A stretch of DNA of 61,020 nucleotides from UBA4658 sp002405485 (GTDB lineage: Bacteria > Planctomycetota > Phycisphaerae > Phycisphaerales > UBA1924): NCBI GenBank assembly GCA_036823255.1, contig DAISGC010000008.1:1-61020 (forward strand), in the 5' to 3' direction. The notes below the pieces were generated by a model. It worked only from the letters and a program-made list of their open reading frames with translations, did not search any database and was not told the DNA's origin. Of the stretch, positions 31,592-41,053 are shown piece by piece. Each line of letters begins with the position of its first letter. Position 1 is the stretch's first letter. Both the position numbers and the translations under genes were made by a program.

Positions 31592-32050
31592 TCACCGCGA
31601 ACGCTTGGCCGAGATCGTCGGCCCGATCAGGGCTGAGCACCGGTGCCCCTTCTTGCCGGTGCTTGCCAGCACTTCTGCGAGGGTCGTCCGTCGAAACTCC
31701 TGCTCGATCAGGCCGATGGCATCATCCAGACGTCGATGCAGCGGGCAGAGTTCCTTGTGCGTGGGGTCGCCGAGCGGACAATCGCGAATGCGGGTGATGG
31801 GGTCGACGGCAGAGATCACGTCCAGGATGCTCACCGAGCTTGCGGGTCGTGCGAGCACGAACCCGCCCCCCGGCCCGCGGCGCGAGATGACCAGATCCGC
31901 AACCACCAGATCGCGCATGATCTTGGAGAGGTACCCCTTGGGCACGCGGGTCTTGCGAGCGATCTCTTCGCTGTTGGCCCCCTGGCTATCGCCATGTGCC
32001 GCGAGGTGGACCATGGCTCGCAGCGCATACTCGACGGTCTGTGACAGCAT
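31592..32050 (-). CDS. Rrf2-family transcriptional regulator
   Basis: 152 residues from ATG 32050. Winged-helix N-terminus typical of Rrf2/IscR (MLSQTVEYALRAMVHLA, EEIARKTRVPKGYLSKIM, LVISRRGPGGGFVLARP). The cluster-binding region has only two Cys (RDCPLGDPTHKELCPLHRRL) where IscR has three plus His; His residues may complete a ligand set, or it may be redox-insensitive. Regulated genes are unknown. It lies just upstream of the his promoter on the same strand, but no Fe-S assembly genes are near. Confidence 0.9.
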   Translation of the reverse strand: MLSQTVEYALRAMVHLAAHGDSQGANSEEIARKTRVPKGYLSKIMRDLVVADLVISRRGPGGGFVLARPASSVSILDVISAVDPITRIRDCPLGDPTHKELCPLHRRLDDAIGLIEQEFRRTTLAEVLASTGKKGHRCSALIGPTISAKRSR

Positions 32051-32193
32051 GGCGCTCTGATCCGTCGGCGAGCAACGCGGGCAACCCGCGGGAGAAAAGA
32101 CAGAGCGTAGGTCCCGGGCGGATGGCGTTGCCGAGGGTGCGATGATCGGGCCAGGCGGCCTCGGAGCCGGGATGTGCCTGAGCGGGAATGCGG

Positions 32194-33363
32194 TCAGCAG
32201 CCGCACAGCCGCCGGGCCGCCGAGACCGCCTCGTCGAGGGTCCGGGCATACGCGTCGGCGCCGAGCGACTGCCAGACGGTCTGGTCCGGGTCGGCGCTGA
32301 ATGCCGCGCCCCCGACGAGGATCTTGGGCCCACCGGCCGGCCCACCGCGGGCCGAGCGCATCCGCCGGATGGTCTCCCCGAGCACCGGCAGATGGGTGAG
32401 CAGCGTTGCCGAGAGTGCCACCAGATCGACGCGGAAGTCCTCCGCAGCGAGCACCAGGTCATCGGCCGGCACGTTCTGACCGAGGTACACGCTCCTCCAG
32501 CCCTCCATCTCCAGGGCGTCGGCCACCATGCGCACGCCGATCTCGTGCGCGTTGGTCTCCACGGCGGCGCAGAGCACGGCCCGACCGTGCCGCGGCTTGC
32601 GCGGAAGATGGGGATAGAGCGCGCTCATGACCGTGTGCGTCGTCGCCGTCGCAAAGTGCTCCTCCGCGATCGTCGACTCGTTGATGTGCCACATGCGACC
32701 CAGTTCCTGCTGCACCGGACCAAGCACCTGCGTGTACGCCTGCAACACCGTGAGCGGGGGCAACTGCAGATCCGCACGGCCCCTGGTCACGGCGTCGAGC
32801 ATGAGCGTGCACGCCCGATGCCGGTCACCCTCAAGCACGGCCAGCAGATACTCCGCTGCCAGCCGACCCGCGGGCGTCCCCGGATCCAGCAGCGACGACG
32901 TGTCGGCCGACGAACCCTCCATCGCCGCGATCGCCTCGTCCAGGCACTCGATCGCGATCGACTTGACGGCCGGCGGCAGCTCATCTTCCGCGACCGCACG
33001 CAGGCAGTTCATGGACACCAGCAAGTCGGCGCACGCCTCGTCCCCGCCACGAGCCGCGTGCGCGACCTTGTCCCACTTGGCCTGGTGCAGGAAGACGTGC
33101 GGGCGGCCCGTCGCGACCGCCGCCGCCAGATAGTGCACGCGCCCGGCGATATTCTCTCGCCACTTGAGCGATGGGTTGGGCTGGTACCTCGAGGCGATCT
33201 TCGGGGACTGCTGGAACATCCGTTCCGCCGCAAGCGCCGCAAGTCCCTGGGCGCTCTGCCGGAGCACTTCTGAAGCGAACGCTGCCGCTGATCCATGTGC
33301 CGAACTGCTCACCGACTGATTCTCCGCCGCGCCTGTGCGCTCGCCAACCCCCTGGGACCCCAT
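32194..33363 (-). CDS. B12-binding sensor-type protein, CarH-like without HTH
   Basis: 389 residues. After an Ala-rich lead, residues about 65-155 form a helical domain (WRENIAGRVHYLAAAV, LHQAKWDKVAHAARG). Residues about 170-255 are the four-helix B12-capping domain with the CarH/LitR motif W225-x9-E235-H236 (MWHINESTIAEEHFATATTH). Residues about 260-389 are the Rossmann-like B12-binding domain with the axial-ligand loop ETNAHEIG (H273) and GGAAFSADP. The MerR DNA-binding domain of CarH is missing. A cobalamin-dependent, possibly light-responsive, signalling protein is inferred. Only 143 bases separate it from the divergent M24 gene. Confidence 0.85.
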   Translation of the reverse strand: MGSQGVGERTGAAENQSVSSSAHGSAAAFASEVLRQSAQGLAALAAERMFQQSPKIASRYQPNPSLKWRENIAGRVHYLAAAVATGRPHVFLHQAKWDKVAHAARGGDEACADLLVSMNCLRAVAEDELPPAVKSIAIECLDEAIAAMEGSSADTSSLLDPGTPAGRLAAEYLLAVLEGDRHRACTLMLDAVTRGRADLQLPPLTVLQAYTQVLGPVQQELGRMWHINESTIAEEHFATATTHTVMSALYPHLPRKPRHGRAVLCAAVETNAHEIGVRMVADALEMEGWRSVYLGQNVPADDLVLAAEDFRVDLVALSATLLTHLPVLGETIRRMRSARGGPAGGPKILVGGAAFSADPDQTVWQSLGADAYARTLDEAVSAARRLCGC

Positions 33364-33506
33364 TTGCCTTCGCTCCGTTCATGCTGAACGATGCACAAAG
33401 CGGCGGTCGCGACCGACTCCCACACCGCCGGCTGAACGATCTGGTCGAATTTCCCCACGCGGGCTCCCGGGAGTGCTTCGCCCAGGGCTCGCCTCCGCCT
33501 CAACGG

Positions 33507-34769
33507 ATGTCCCTCATGATCCTCTCTGAACTCCGCCAGTTCATGAACCAGCAGCGTATCGGGGGCTGGCTGGTGTACGACTTCCGGTCGTCGAACCCGA
33601 CGCTTGCGCGGCTGCTGCCGGTCGATCCGCGCAGCGGTTCGGGCAAGCGATTCCTCACCCGACGGGCCGCCCTGTGGATTCCCGCCCGCCCGGATGGATC
33701 GCCGGGTTCAGGCGGGGTTCGGCTGCTCTGCCACGGGATCGATCGCGGGCAGTTCGAGCACGCCACGCTCCCAGGGGGCGAGCCGGTCGCCATAGACCAG
33801 TATCTGAGCTGGGAGGATTTCCGAGCATGGATGCACGCCCGCGTCCAGGAGTGCCAAGGCCCTCTCGCCATGGAGTACTCACCCGGAGCCGCACTCCCCG
33901 TGATCGGGATCGTCGACGCCGGGACCATCGAACTGGTCAGGTCGGCGGGGGCGGAGATCGTCTCCAGCGCGGATCTTGTCCAGGTGGCGATTGCCCGCTG
34001 GAACGCGGCGGCGCTTGAGAGCCACGAGTGGGCCAGCAGGGAAGTCGCCCGGATCAAGGACGAGGCGTTCGACTTCATCCGCACGCGCCGGGCTTCCGGC
34101 GATCGCGTGACTGAGTATGACGTGCATCAGCTCATCCTCTCCCGATTCAGCGACGCGGGCCTGGAGACGCCCGACGGTCCGATCGTCGCCGTGAACGAGC
34201 ATGGAGCCGATCCGCACTTTGAGGTCTCGGCGGCAAGTCCTTCCCCCATCCGCGCCGGCGACTGGATCCTGCTGGATCTCTGGGCTCGCCGACCGGGAGA
34301 CCAGCACGTCTTCAGCGACATCACCTGGGTGGCCTACGCCGGCGAACGCGTGCCCGAGCGCAACGCACGGGCCTATGCGGCGGTGAAGGCGGCTCGCGAC
34401 GCGGCGGTCGCGCTCGCGCGGGCCCGGCACGCCGCCCAGAAGCCCGTCGAAGGGTGGGAACTGGACGACGCCGCCCGAGCCCAGATCGTGCGGGCCGGAT
34501 ACGAGCCCTTCATCCGGCATCGCACCGGGCACTCGCTCTCGCCGGGGCCGATGGTGCACGGCGTGGGCGTGAACATCGACAACCTCGAGACCCACGATCG
34601 CCGGCGCATCCTCCCCGGCATCGGCTTCACGATCGAACCGGGCGTGTACATCCCCTCCGGCCCGGACGGGCCCGGCTTTGGCATACGCCTGGAAATCAAC
34701 GTCTTTGTCGATCCGGCGACCGGCCCGCGCGTCACCAGTTGCATCCAGGATCAGGTCGTGCTGGTGTAG
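33507..34769 (+). CDS. M24-family metallopeptidase (Xaa-Pro aminopeptidase-like)
   Basis: 420 residues from ATG 33507 (MSLMILSELRQF; an ATG at 33516 is an alternative); the frame is open upstream but lacks protein character. N-terminal creatinase-like domain (1-165), then the pita-bread domain with the dinuclear-metal ligands in WILLDLWARR, FSDITWVAY, RHRTGHSLS, FTIEPGVY and GIRLEINVFV. Cytoplasmic, no signal peptide. Either a proline-specific peptidase or a related dipeptidase. Divergent from the B12 protein; followed by the cca gene on the same strand. Confidence 0.88.
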   Translation: MSLMILSELRQFMNQQRIGGWLVYDFRSSNPTLARLLPVDPRSGSGKRFLTRRAALWIPARPDGSPGSGGVRLLCHGIDRGQFEHATLPGGEPVAIDQYLSWEDFRAWMHARVQECQGPLAMEYSPGAALPVIGIVDAGTIELVRSAGAEIVSSADLVQVAIARWNAAALESHEWASREVARIKDEAFDFIRTRRASGDRVTEYDVHQLILSRFSDAGLETPDGPIVAVNEHGADPHFEVSAASPSPIRAGDWILLDLWARRPGDQHVFSDITWVAYAGERVPERNARAYAAVKAARDAAVALARARHAAQKPVEGWELDDAARAQIVRAGYEPFIRHRTGHSLSPGPMVHGVGVNIDNLETHDRRRILPGIGFTIEPGVYIPSGPDGPGFGIRLEINVFVDPATGPRVTSCIQDQVVLV

Positions 34770-34846
34770 ATGGGGCACCGACCCCGCCGACCGGCGAACG
34801 CTCGATTCGATCTCACCCTGCGCGAGCATTGCTCTAGCATTCCGAC

Positions 34847-36175
34847 ATGGCCCGCGCCACCGATCCTCGACGCGCTCAGGCGGCCGCCACCTGGATCGTC
34901 CGGCGTCTGCGCGACGCGGGACACACCGCCTATTTCGCCGGCGGATGCGTCCGCGATGGCCTGCTGGGGCTGCACCCGACCGACTTCGACGTCGCCACCG
35001 ACGCCGCACCCCAGCGCGTCCGCTCGTTGTTCCATCGCACCAGCCAGGTCGGAGCGGCGTTCGGGGTTGTGCTCGTGTATGTCCCGACCGACGCCATCGC
35101 CAGCGAGGGCGTCGCCGAGCTCGGTCCCAGCGTGAGCGTGGAGGTCGCCACCTTTCGATCCGACGGCCCTTACTCCGACGCGCGGCGTCCGGACACCATC
35201 CGATTCTCCGACGCCCGAAGCGACGCCGATCGGCGCGACTTCACCATCAACGCGCTCTTCCTGGACCCGCTCGCCAAAGGCCAGACAACCGATCCATACG
35301 CCACGGGCGATCTCCGGGGACAAGTCATCGACTATGTCGGCGGGCAGGCCGACCTTGTCGCGCGCGTCGTCCGGGCCGTTGGCGATCCCGACAAGCGTCT
35401 GCAGGAGGACCATCTGCGGGCTCTGCGTGCCGTGCGCTTTGCCTCCCGGCTGGCTTTCACGCTTGACCCGAAGACCGCCGAGGCCATCCGCAGACATGCC
35501 TCCCACCTCCGCGGAGTCAGCAGGGAGCGCATCGGCGAGGAACTCCGCCGAATGCTCTCGCACCCGCATCGGGCTCAGGCGGTCGCCATGTTGCAGGACC
35601 TTGGTCTGGACGCGCCGGTGCTCCTGGAGACGCAGCGAGCCGTCCCGGTTCCTCGGCTCAAGGGACTCGCTGCCCGCGCCACGGCGACCACCGCCCTCAC
35701 GGCCTGGATGCTGGATCGGCATGCCACCGAAGACCAACCGTGGTTGCCCGACCACGTCGCCGGCCCGCTCACGACCCAACTCCGCGCCGCGCTGTGCCTG
35801 TCCAACCAGGAGTCGGAGCAACTCTCGGAGACCCTGCGATGTGTCCGAGGGTTCCTGTCAGAGTGGCCCGGACTGGGCGTTGCAGGCCGCAAACGCCTGC
35901 TCGGCCGGGAGTTCCATGCCGACGCCCTGAACATCGTCCGAACAACATGCACTGAGCGTGCTATGGGCATTGATGCCGAGGTGGCGGGATTAGCGAGTGA
36001 TGGCGTGGGAATAAATCCCCCTATTGTGGTGACCGGAGATGATCTGATCGCCGGAGGATTGCAGCCCGGACCGAACTTTCGCCGAATATTGGATGGCGTT
36101 CGGGACGCACAGCTTGAGGGGAGGATCCGGACAAAGCAGGAGGGGATGGAACTTGCCCGGGAGTTGAACGTCTAA
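34847..36175 (+). CDS. CCA-adding enzyme / poly(A) polymerase family
   Basis: 442 residues. Class II nucleotidyltransferase head with GGCVRDGLLGLHPTDFDVATD (motif A, catalytic Asp pair in DFDVATD), the flexible loop region EVATFRSDGPYSD and motif B RRDFTINALF; then RRxDxxR-like LRALRAVRFASRL and IGEELRRML. Since the tRNA in this window lacks an encoded CCA, a CCA-adding role is plausible. Poly(A) polymerases share the same motifs and cannot be excluded. The last about 60 codons become visibly less GC-rich. Confidence 0.9.
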   Translation: MARATDPRRAQAAATWIVRRLRDAGHTAYFAGGCVRDGLLGLHPTDFDVATDAAPQRVRSLFHRTSQVGAAFGVVLVYVPTDAIASEGVAELGPSVSVEVATFRSDGPYSDARRPDTIRFSDARSDADRRDFTINALFLDPLAKGQTTDPYATGDLRGQVIDYVGGQADLVARVVRAVGDPDKRLQEDHLRALRAVRFASRLAFTLDPKTAEAIRRHASHLRGVSRERIGEELRRMLSHPHRAQAVAMLQDLGLDAPVLLETQRAVPVPRLKGLAARATATTALTAWMLDRHATEDQPWLPDHVAGPLTTQLRAALCLSNQESEQLSETLRCVRGFLSEWPGLGVAGRKRLLGREFHADALNIVRTTCTERAMGIDAEVAGLASDGVGINPPIVVTGDDLIAGGLQPGPNFRRILDGVRDAQLEGRIRTKQEGMELARELNV

Positions 36176-36301
36176 AAGAGGGTGTACGCGTGTCCGTCGC
36201 GTCTTTGAGTGACGGACCAGAGGTGGTGAGCCAAGCGCGTGAACTGATCCAAGGGCGCCGACGAACTGTGGGTCGGTCGGCCTGTGCACGAGGAGCCAGC
36301 G

Positions 36302-37834
36302 ATGACGATGACCAGACGATCAAGTGGACGGTGGAGTCGATGGGCGGCGGGCTTTGCCGCGACGAGCGTGCTGCTGCTGAGCGCCGGTTCGGCGTTGGCG
36401 CAGACCTCGACGGGCGGGAGCTCCGGAGCCCCGGCCAAGAGCCCCGACTTCTCGACGCTGGCCAAGCGCGATCTGATCATCTTCAAGACCGGGAACAAGG
36501 TCGAGGGCGTGATCCTGGAGGAGACGGAGACGTCGATCCGCTTCCTGGTGATCGTCGGCTCGATGCGGACGCCGGTGAGCTACTCCAAGAGCGAGATCCT
36601 GGAGATCAAGCGCAACGAGTTCAAGCCGGCGGCCGACGAGGCCAAGGACGAGAGCAAGAAGCCCGCCGAGACCCCGGCGACCAAGGTCGACCCGGAAGCG
36701 ATCGTGGACACCAAGGGCAAGCCGATTCCCGCTGACGCGACGAAGGTGTACATCGTGACCTTCGGCGGGGAGTTCGGGCGGGACGTCTCCAAGACCCCCG
36801 TCGAGAAGTTCATGGACGACGCCGTGCGCGTCCAGCCGGACGTGCTCATCGTGCGGTTTGACCACACGTTCAGCAGCTTCGGCGAGGAGGCGGGCGCGAA
36901 CTTCTACCAGGCGGGCTGGCAGCGCGAGACCTACGCCCAGCTCGACAAGGCCCGCGAGATCGACACGCTCATCACCGATCGCATCAACAACACCTCGGAC
37001 TTCAAGAAGAAGCCCCGCCTGGTGGCCTGGATCAACCGCGCCCTGGGCGGTGCGGCGTACCTCCCGTTCGTCTTCCCGGAGATCTACTTCACGACCGACG
37101 GCCGCCACGGGGGCATCGGCGGGATCGAGCTGCTGTTCGAGAACCGCGGCGACGAGGTCGTGCGCGAGAAGATGCGCAGCCTGCTGCTGGCCCGATGCAA
37201 GAGTCTTGCCGAGAAGGGCGGACACGACGCCCGCATCATGACCGCGATGACCCGCGGCGACTACATCCTGTCGTATCGCATGGTGGGCGGCAAGCCCGAG
37301 TTCCTCGAGAACAAGATGCCCCCGGGCCCTGAGTGGTTCGTGATCAAGGATGACGGCCCGATCAACCAGGAGAATCAGGACTCGCTGGCGGACATCGTTC
37401 GGATGAACAGCAACGACTACCTGACGCTCGGGTCGCAGTCGGCGTTCGACATCGGGTTCAGCAAGGGCACGGCGGACACGGTCGACGACCTGATGTTCCG
37501 CATGGGCATCACCCGGAACTACGCCATCGTCAAGCACCGGAGCAACGAGGTCTTCAAGGAGTGGTCGAAGGACGTCTCCAAGTGCGAGGCGGACGTGCTC
37601 CGGCTCATCCGGCAGTATCAGGGCGTGACGGTCCGAGCCCCCGGCGGGTACCGCGAGCGGACCGCCGCCCGGACGCAGCAGATCAACATCCTTCGCCAGA
37701 TCCAGTCGACGGTGAGGAGCTACGCGGAGGCGATCAACCCGCGGCGCATCGGCGCCCCGGACGACCTGATCATCGACACGCAGATCGTCATCGACCGCAT
37801 CCAGACCGAGCAGCGGCTGGATCGACCGGATTGA
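36302..37834 (+). CDS. Exported ClpP/NfeD-like protein, catalytic Ser apparently lost
   Basis: 510 residues from ATG 36302 with GAGGAG upstream. Signal peptide through SAGSALAQ. Residues about 45-105 are a small beta unit (LIIFKTGNKVEGVILEE ... SKSEILEIKRNE). Residues about 145-340 resemble the ClpP-class SppA/NfeD protease fold of its neighbour (37933). The segment aligned with the nucleophile reads RALGGAAYLPF, a Gly replacing Ser, and the SGGG oxyanion strand is replaced by FDHTFSSFGEE. A Lys in the helix CKSLAEKGGHDARI matches the general-base position of NfeD-type proteases. Periplasmic pseudoenzyme or partner subunit is inferred. Confidence 0.7.
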   Translation: MTMTRRSSGRWSRWAAGFAATSVLLLSAGSALAQTSTGGSSGAPAKSPDFSTLAKRDLIIFKTGNKVEGVILEETETSIRFLVIVGSMRTPVSYSKSEILEIKRNEFKPAADEAKDESKKPAETPATKVDPEAIVDTKGKPIPADATKVYIVTFGGEFGRDVSKTPVEKFMDDAVRVQPDVLIVRFDHTFSSFGEEAGANFYQAGWQRETYAQLDKAREIDTLITDRINNTSDFKKKPRLVAWINRALGGAAYLPFVFPEIYFTTDGRHGGIGGIELLFENRGDEVVREKMRSLLLARCKSLAEKGGHDARIMTAMTRGDYILSYRMVGGKPEFLENKMPPGPEWFVIKDDGPINQENQDSLADIVRMNSNDYLTLGSQSAFDIGFSKGTADTVDDLMFRMGITRNYAIVKHRSNEVFKEWSKDVSKCEADVLRLIRQYQGVTVRAPGGYRERTAARTQQINILRQIQSTVRSYAEAINPRRIGAPDDLIIDTQIVIDRIQTEQRLDRPD

Positions 37835-37932
37835 TCCAGGGGCACCGCCCAGGCCCCGCCGCCCGTCGGCGCGGCCGTGCATCGACCACACGCACCGAAC
37901 TTCACACGCATCACGCTGGGAGAAGCAGGACC

Positions 37933-39207
37933 ATGGACACGATGATTCACCGGGCCGCACGCATGATCGCGATCGCGGCGGTTTCCGTCGGCGCGTTGCT
38001 GATGTCGGCAACCGACGCGCTGGCGGACAAGCTGTATCTGAAGGACGGACGCGTCATCGAGGGCGTGGTCGTCCGCGAGGGGGACGGCTTCGTCTTCTTC
38101 CGAACCAAGATCGGAACACTCCAGAAAGAGGAGATGTTCACCAAGGACCAGATCCTCCGCATCGAACGCGAGGATCCCAAGGCCGAGCCCAAGACCGACG
38201 AGAACATCAAGAAGGAGCAGCAGGCCGCCAAGGTCGAGGACAAGGCCAAGACCAAGCACACCGGCGCCAAGCGCATCGCGATCCTGAACTTCGGTCCGCC
38301 CAGCGACTGGCAGGGCTCCGCGGGCGACATGGTGGGCGTGCAGATCTCCGTCGAGGGATTCAAGAAGGCCATCCCCCTTCTGGAAAAGGACGGAGCCGAG
38401 GTGGTCGTCATCCGAGTGAACTCCGGCGGCGGTTACGGCCTGGAGGTCGATCGCTTCCACGCCCTGTTCGAGAAGGAGTACAAGCCCCGGTTCCAGACCG
38501 TGGCCTGGATCGAGTCGGCGATCTCCGCGGCGGCGATGTCTCCCTGGGTGCTGGAGGACATGTACTTCATGCCCAACGGGAACATCGGCGGGTGCACCGG
38601 TTGGTCGGGCGACATGCAGGCCGTGCAGGGCGTGGGCCTGGAGATGATGCTCTTTGAGATGGAAGAGGCGTCTCGCCTGGGCAAGCGCGACCCCAAGATC
38701 ATGCGGGCCATGCAGATCCAGGAGCCGCTGAGCTACGACATCGACGACAACGGGAACGTGATCTGGCGGCAGGACGAGAACGGCCAGCACGTGCTCAACA
38801 GCGCCAAGCACGTCTACACGATGACCGCCAGCGAGGCGGTCGCCTCCAAGTTCGCCCGCGGGATCGCGTCCAGCCGCGAGGAGCTTGCCAAGGCCATGGG
38901 CTTCTCCGAGGTCGAGTGGGTCGGCGAGGAGGCCGCCAAGGTCGTTGACAACAACATCCGCGAGAACGACACCGTCGAGAAGCGGACTCGCGAGGTCCTC
39001 AGCAAGTACCAGCTCGCCATCGGCGTCGCCCAGCAGCTCCCCGATCGGGAGCGCCGCGGGGCCCAGCTCGCCATCGCCAAGAGGCACCTCGCCGAGCTCC
39101 GTCGCATGGTCAAGGTCAATCCGAACTTCGAGTTCCACCTGGGCATTCCGCCGGCGTGGTTCACGGCTCAGGACGAGCTCATCAAGCGTCTGAGCCAGGG
39201 GCCGTGA
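37933..39207 (+). CDS. Exported ClpP/NfeD-like serine protease homologue
   Basis: 424 residues from ATG 37933 with GCAGGA upstream. Signal peptide to TDALA, then residues 32-85 a small beta unit (KLYLKDGRVIEGVVVRE ... KDQILRIERED). After a charged linker, residues about 115-300 form a ClpP/SppA/NfeD-like domain: VIRVNSGGGYGLEVDRF and the nucleophile region ESAISAAAMSPW (Ser in AIS-AAA), then MPNGNIGG. The general-base Lys expected in the following helix is not obvious (MEEASRLGKRD). Probably cotranscribed with the paralogue upstream (98-base gap) and ended by the terminator at 39242. Envelope proteolysis or a scaffold role inferred. Confidence 0.72.
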   Translation: MDTMIHRAARMIAIAAVSVGALLMSATDALADKLYLKDGRVIEGVVVREGDGFVFFRTKIGTLQKEEMFTKDQILRIEREDPKAEPKTDENIKKEQQAAKVEDKAKTKHTGAKRIAILNFGPPSDWQGSAGDMVGVQISVEGFKKAIPLLEKDGAEVVVIRVNSGGGYGLEVDRFHALFEKEYKPRFQTVAWIESAISAAAMSPWVLEDMYFMPNGNIGGCTGWSGDMQAVQGVGLEMMLFEMEEASRLGKRDPKIMRAMQIQEPLSYDIDDNGNVIWRQDENGQHVLNSAKHVYTMTASEAVASKFARGIASSREELAKAMGFSEVEWVGEEAAKVVDNNIRENDTVEKRTREVLSKYQLAIGVAQQLPDRERRGAQLAIAKRHLAELRRMVKVNPNFEFHLGIPPAWFTAQDELIKRLSQGP

Positions 39208-39241
39208 CGAACGACGGCCGGAGAGTCGAATATCCTCCAGA

Positions 39242-39277
39242 GCGGGCTCCGGTGCTTCCGGGGCCCGCTTCGTTTTT
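39242..39277 (+). terminator. Rho-independent terminator
   Basis: An 11-bp stem (39242-39252 with 39258-39268, one G-T pair), loop TGCTT, then TTCGTTTTT. It ends the transcript of the two ClpP-like genes, 21 bases before the next start. Confidence 0.88.
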
Positions 39278-39298
39278 GCACCCGCCTATCGTGCGACC

Positions 39299-41053
39299 AT
39301 GAGCACCAGGAGCGCGTTCGTCCCCCCAAGCTTCAACGCCACCGAGTGGACCGAGATTCGACCGTTGATCGATGCGCTCAAGGCCCGCGAGGTCGAGTCG
39401 GCCGCGGCGTTCGAGCGGTGGCTGACGGATCGGAGCGAACTGGACGCGGCGTGCAGCGAGGCGCGCGCGAACCTCTACATCGCCACAAGCTGCGACACGG
39501 ACAATCCCGCGCACGCCGACGCCTACACCCGATTTCTCGAGCAGACGGCTCCGCACCTGGAGGTCGCCGGATTCGATCTCGATCGGCGGCAGGTGGAACT
39601 GCACGAACGATTCCGGCTTGATCCCGCGCGATACCACGTGCTGGAGCGATCCAAGCGCGCCAGTGTCGAGCTCTTTCACACGGAGAACGTGCCGCTGCAG
39701 ACGGAGCTGGCGAAACTCGGCCAGGAGTACGGCCGGATCTCCGGGGCGCAGACGGTGATGTTCGACGGCTCAGAGAAGACTCTGCCGCAGATGACCCAGT
39801 ATCTGCTCCGCCCGGAGCGGCTCGTCCGCGAGCAGGCCTGGCGGGCGGTCGCGTCTCGCCGGCTTCGCGACAGGGCCGCGCTCGACGAACTGCTCGACAA
39901 GATGGTCGCTCTGCGCGACCAGATGGCCCGGAACGCCGGATGTCCTTCGTTCGTCGAGTACGCCTTCAAGGACAAGCAGCGGTTTGACTATTCTCCCAAG
40001 GACTGCGAGACGTTCTGGTCGTCGGTGGAGCGGCACGTCACGCCGCTCGTCCGACGGCTGGACGCACGCCGGGCCAGATCGCTGGGCGTGGACGCTCTCC
40101 GCCCGTGGGATCTGAACGCGGATGTCAAGGGTCGACCCGGGCTTCGGCCGTTTGCCGGCGGGCGCGACCTGATGCGCAAGACCCAGGCGGTGATGGACGC
40201 TCTGGACCCGCGGCTTGCGGCGATGACACGCCGGCTGGGCGCGGGATCCGGCGACGGCGCCGATGCGATCGGTGCGCCGTTGGTGACGGAATATCTGGAT
40301 CTGGACTCGCGCAAGGGCAAGCGCCCCGGGGGATATCAGTACGTGCGTGACGCCAGCCGAAAGCCGTTCATCTTCATGAACGCCGCGGGACTGCATCGCG
40401 ACGTGATGACCATGGTCCATGAGGCGGGCCACGCGTTCCACTCGATGCTGTCGGAGGAGGATCCTCTGCTGGACTATCGGCACAGCCCGATCGAGTTTGC
40501 CGAGGTCGCGAGCATGAGCATGGAGCACCTCACCATGCCGCACTGGGGCGTGCCCGGCGGGTTTTACGCCGACGAGGAGTCCCTGGCGCGTGCGCGGCGC
40601 GAGCACCTGGAGGATGCGATCACCATCCTGGCCTGGATCGCCACCATCGACTGCTTCCAGCACTGGATGTACCGCCATCCGACCCACACGCACGCGGAAA
40701 GAGACGCGTTCTGGCTCACGCTCGACGAGCGTTTCGGACGCGGCGTGAGCTGGGAGGGCCTTGGCGCCGAGCGAGAGAGCCTCTGGCAGAAGCAGGGACA
40801 TCTCTACGGCCACGCGCTGTACTACATCGAGTACGGGATCGCGCAGCTCGGGGCGCTCTCGCTCTGGCTCAAGAGCAAGCGCGAGGGCGAGCGCTCGGCG
40901 GTGGACGCCTACGTCCGGGCTCTGTCGCTCGGTGGCAGCAAGCCGCTCCCCGAACTGTTCCGGGCGGCGGGCCTGACGCTGGACTTCTCCGACAAGCCGA
41001 TCGCCATGGTCGCCGAGGCCGTGGAGCGCGAGCTTGAGGCGATCCCGGCGTGA
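39299..41053 (+). CDS. M3-family oligoendopeptidase
   Basis: 584 residues. Thimet-oligopeptidase fold (oligoendopeptidase F-like). The zinc-binding HExxH is in VMTMVHEAGHAFHSML (about residue 375), and the third ligand Glu lies in SPIEFAEVASMSMEHL. Characteristic helices such as FEYAFKDK-type segments (SFVEYAFKDKQRFDY) are present. Cytoplasmic zinc metallopeptidase degrading short peptides. Its stop overlaps the GTG of the acyltransferase gene. Confidence 0.92.
   Translation: MSTRSAFVPPSFNATEWTEIRPLIDALKAREVESAAAFERWLTDRSELDAACSEARANLYIATSCDTDNPAHADAYTRFLEQTAPHLEVAGFDLDRRQVELHERFRLDPARYHVLERSKRASVELFHTENVPLQTELAKLGQEYGRISGAQTVMFDGSEKTLPQMTQYLLRPERLVREQAWRAVASRRLRDRAALDELLDKMVALRDQMARNAGCPSFVEYAFKDKQRFDYSPKDCETFWSSVERHVTPLVRRLDARRARSLGVDALRPWDLNADVKGRPGLRPFAGGRDLMRKTQAVMDALDPRLAAMTRRLGAGSGDGADAIGAPLVTEYLDLDSRKGKRPGGYQYVRDASRKPFIFMNAAGLHRDVMTMVHEAGHAFHSMLSEEDPLLDYRHSPIEFAEVASMSMEHLTMPHWGVPGGFYADEESLARARREHLEDAITILAWIATIDCFQHWMYRHPTHTHAERDAFWLTLDERFGRGVSWEGLGAERESLWQKQGHLYGHALYYIEYGIAQLGALSLWLKSKREGERSAVDAYVRALSLGGSKPLPELFRAAGLTLDFSDKPIAMVAEAVERELEAIPA

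Noticed and set aside
36320..38011. 563-residue minus-strand frame
   Set aside because: Antisense shadow of the two ClpP-like genes, which have signal peptides, ribosome-binding sites and a terminator.
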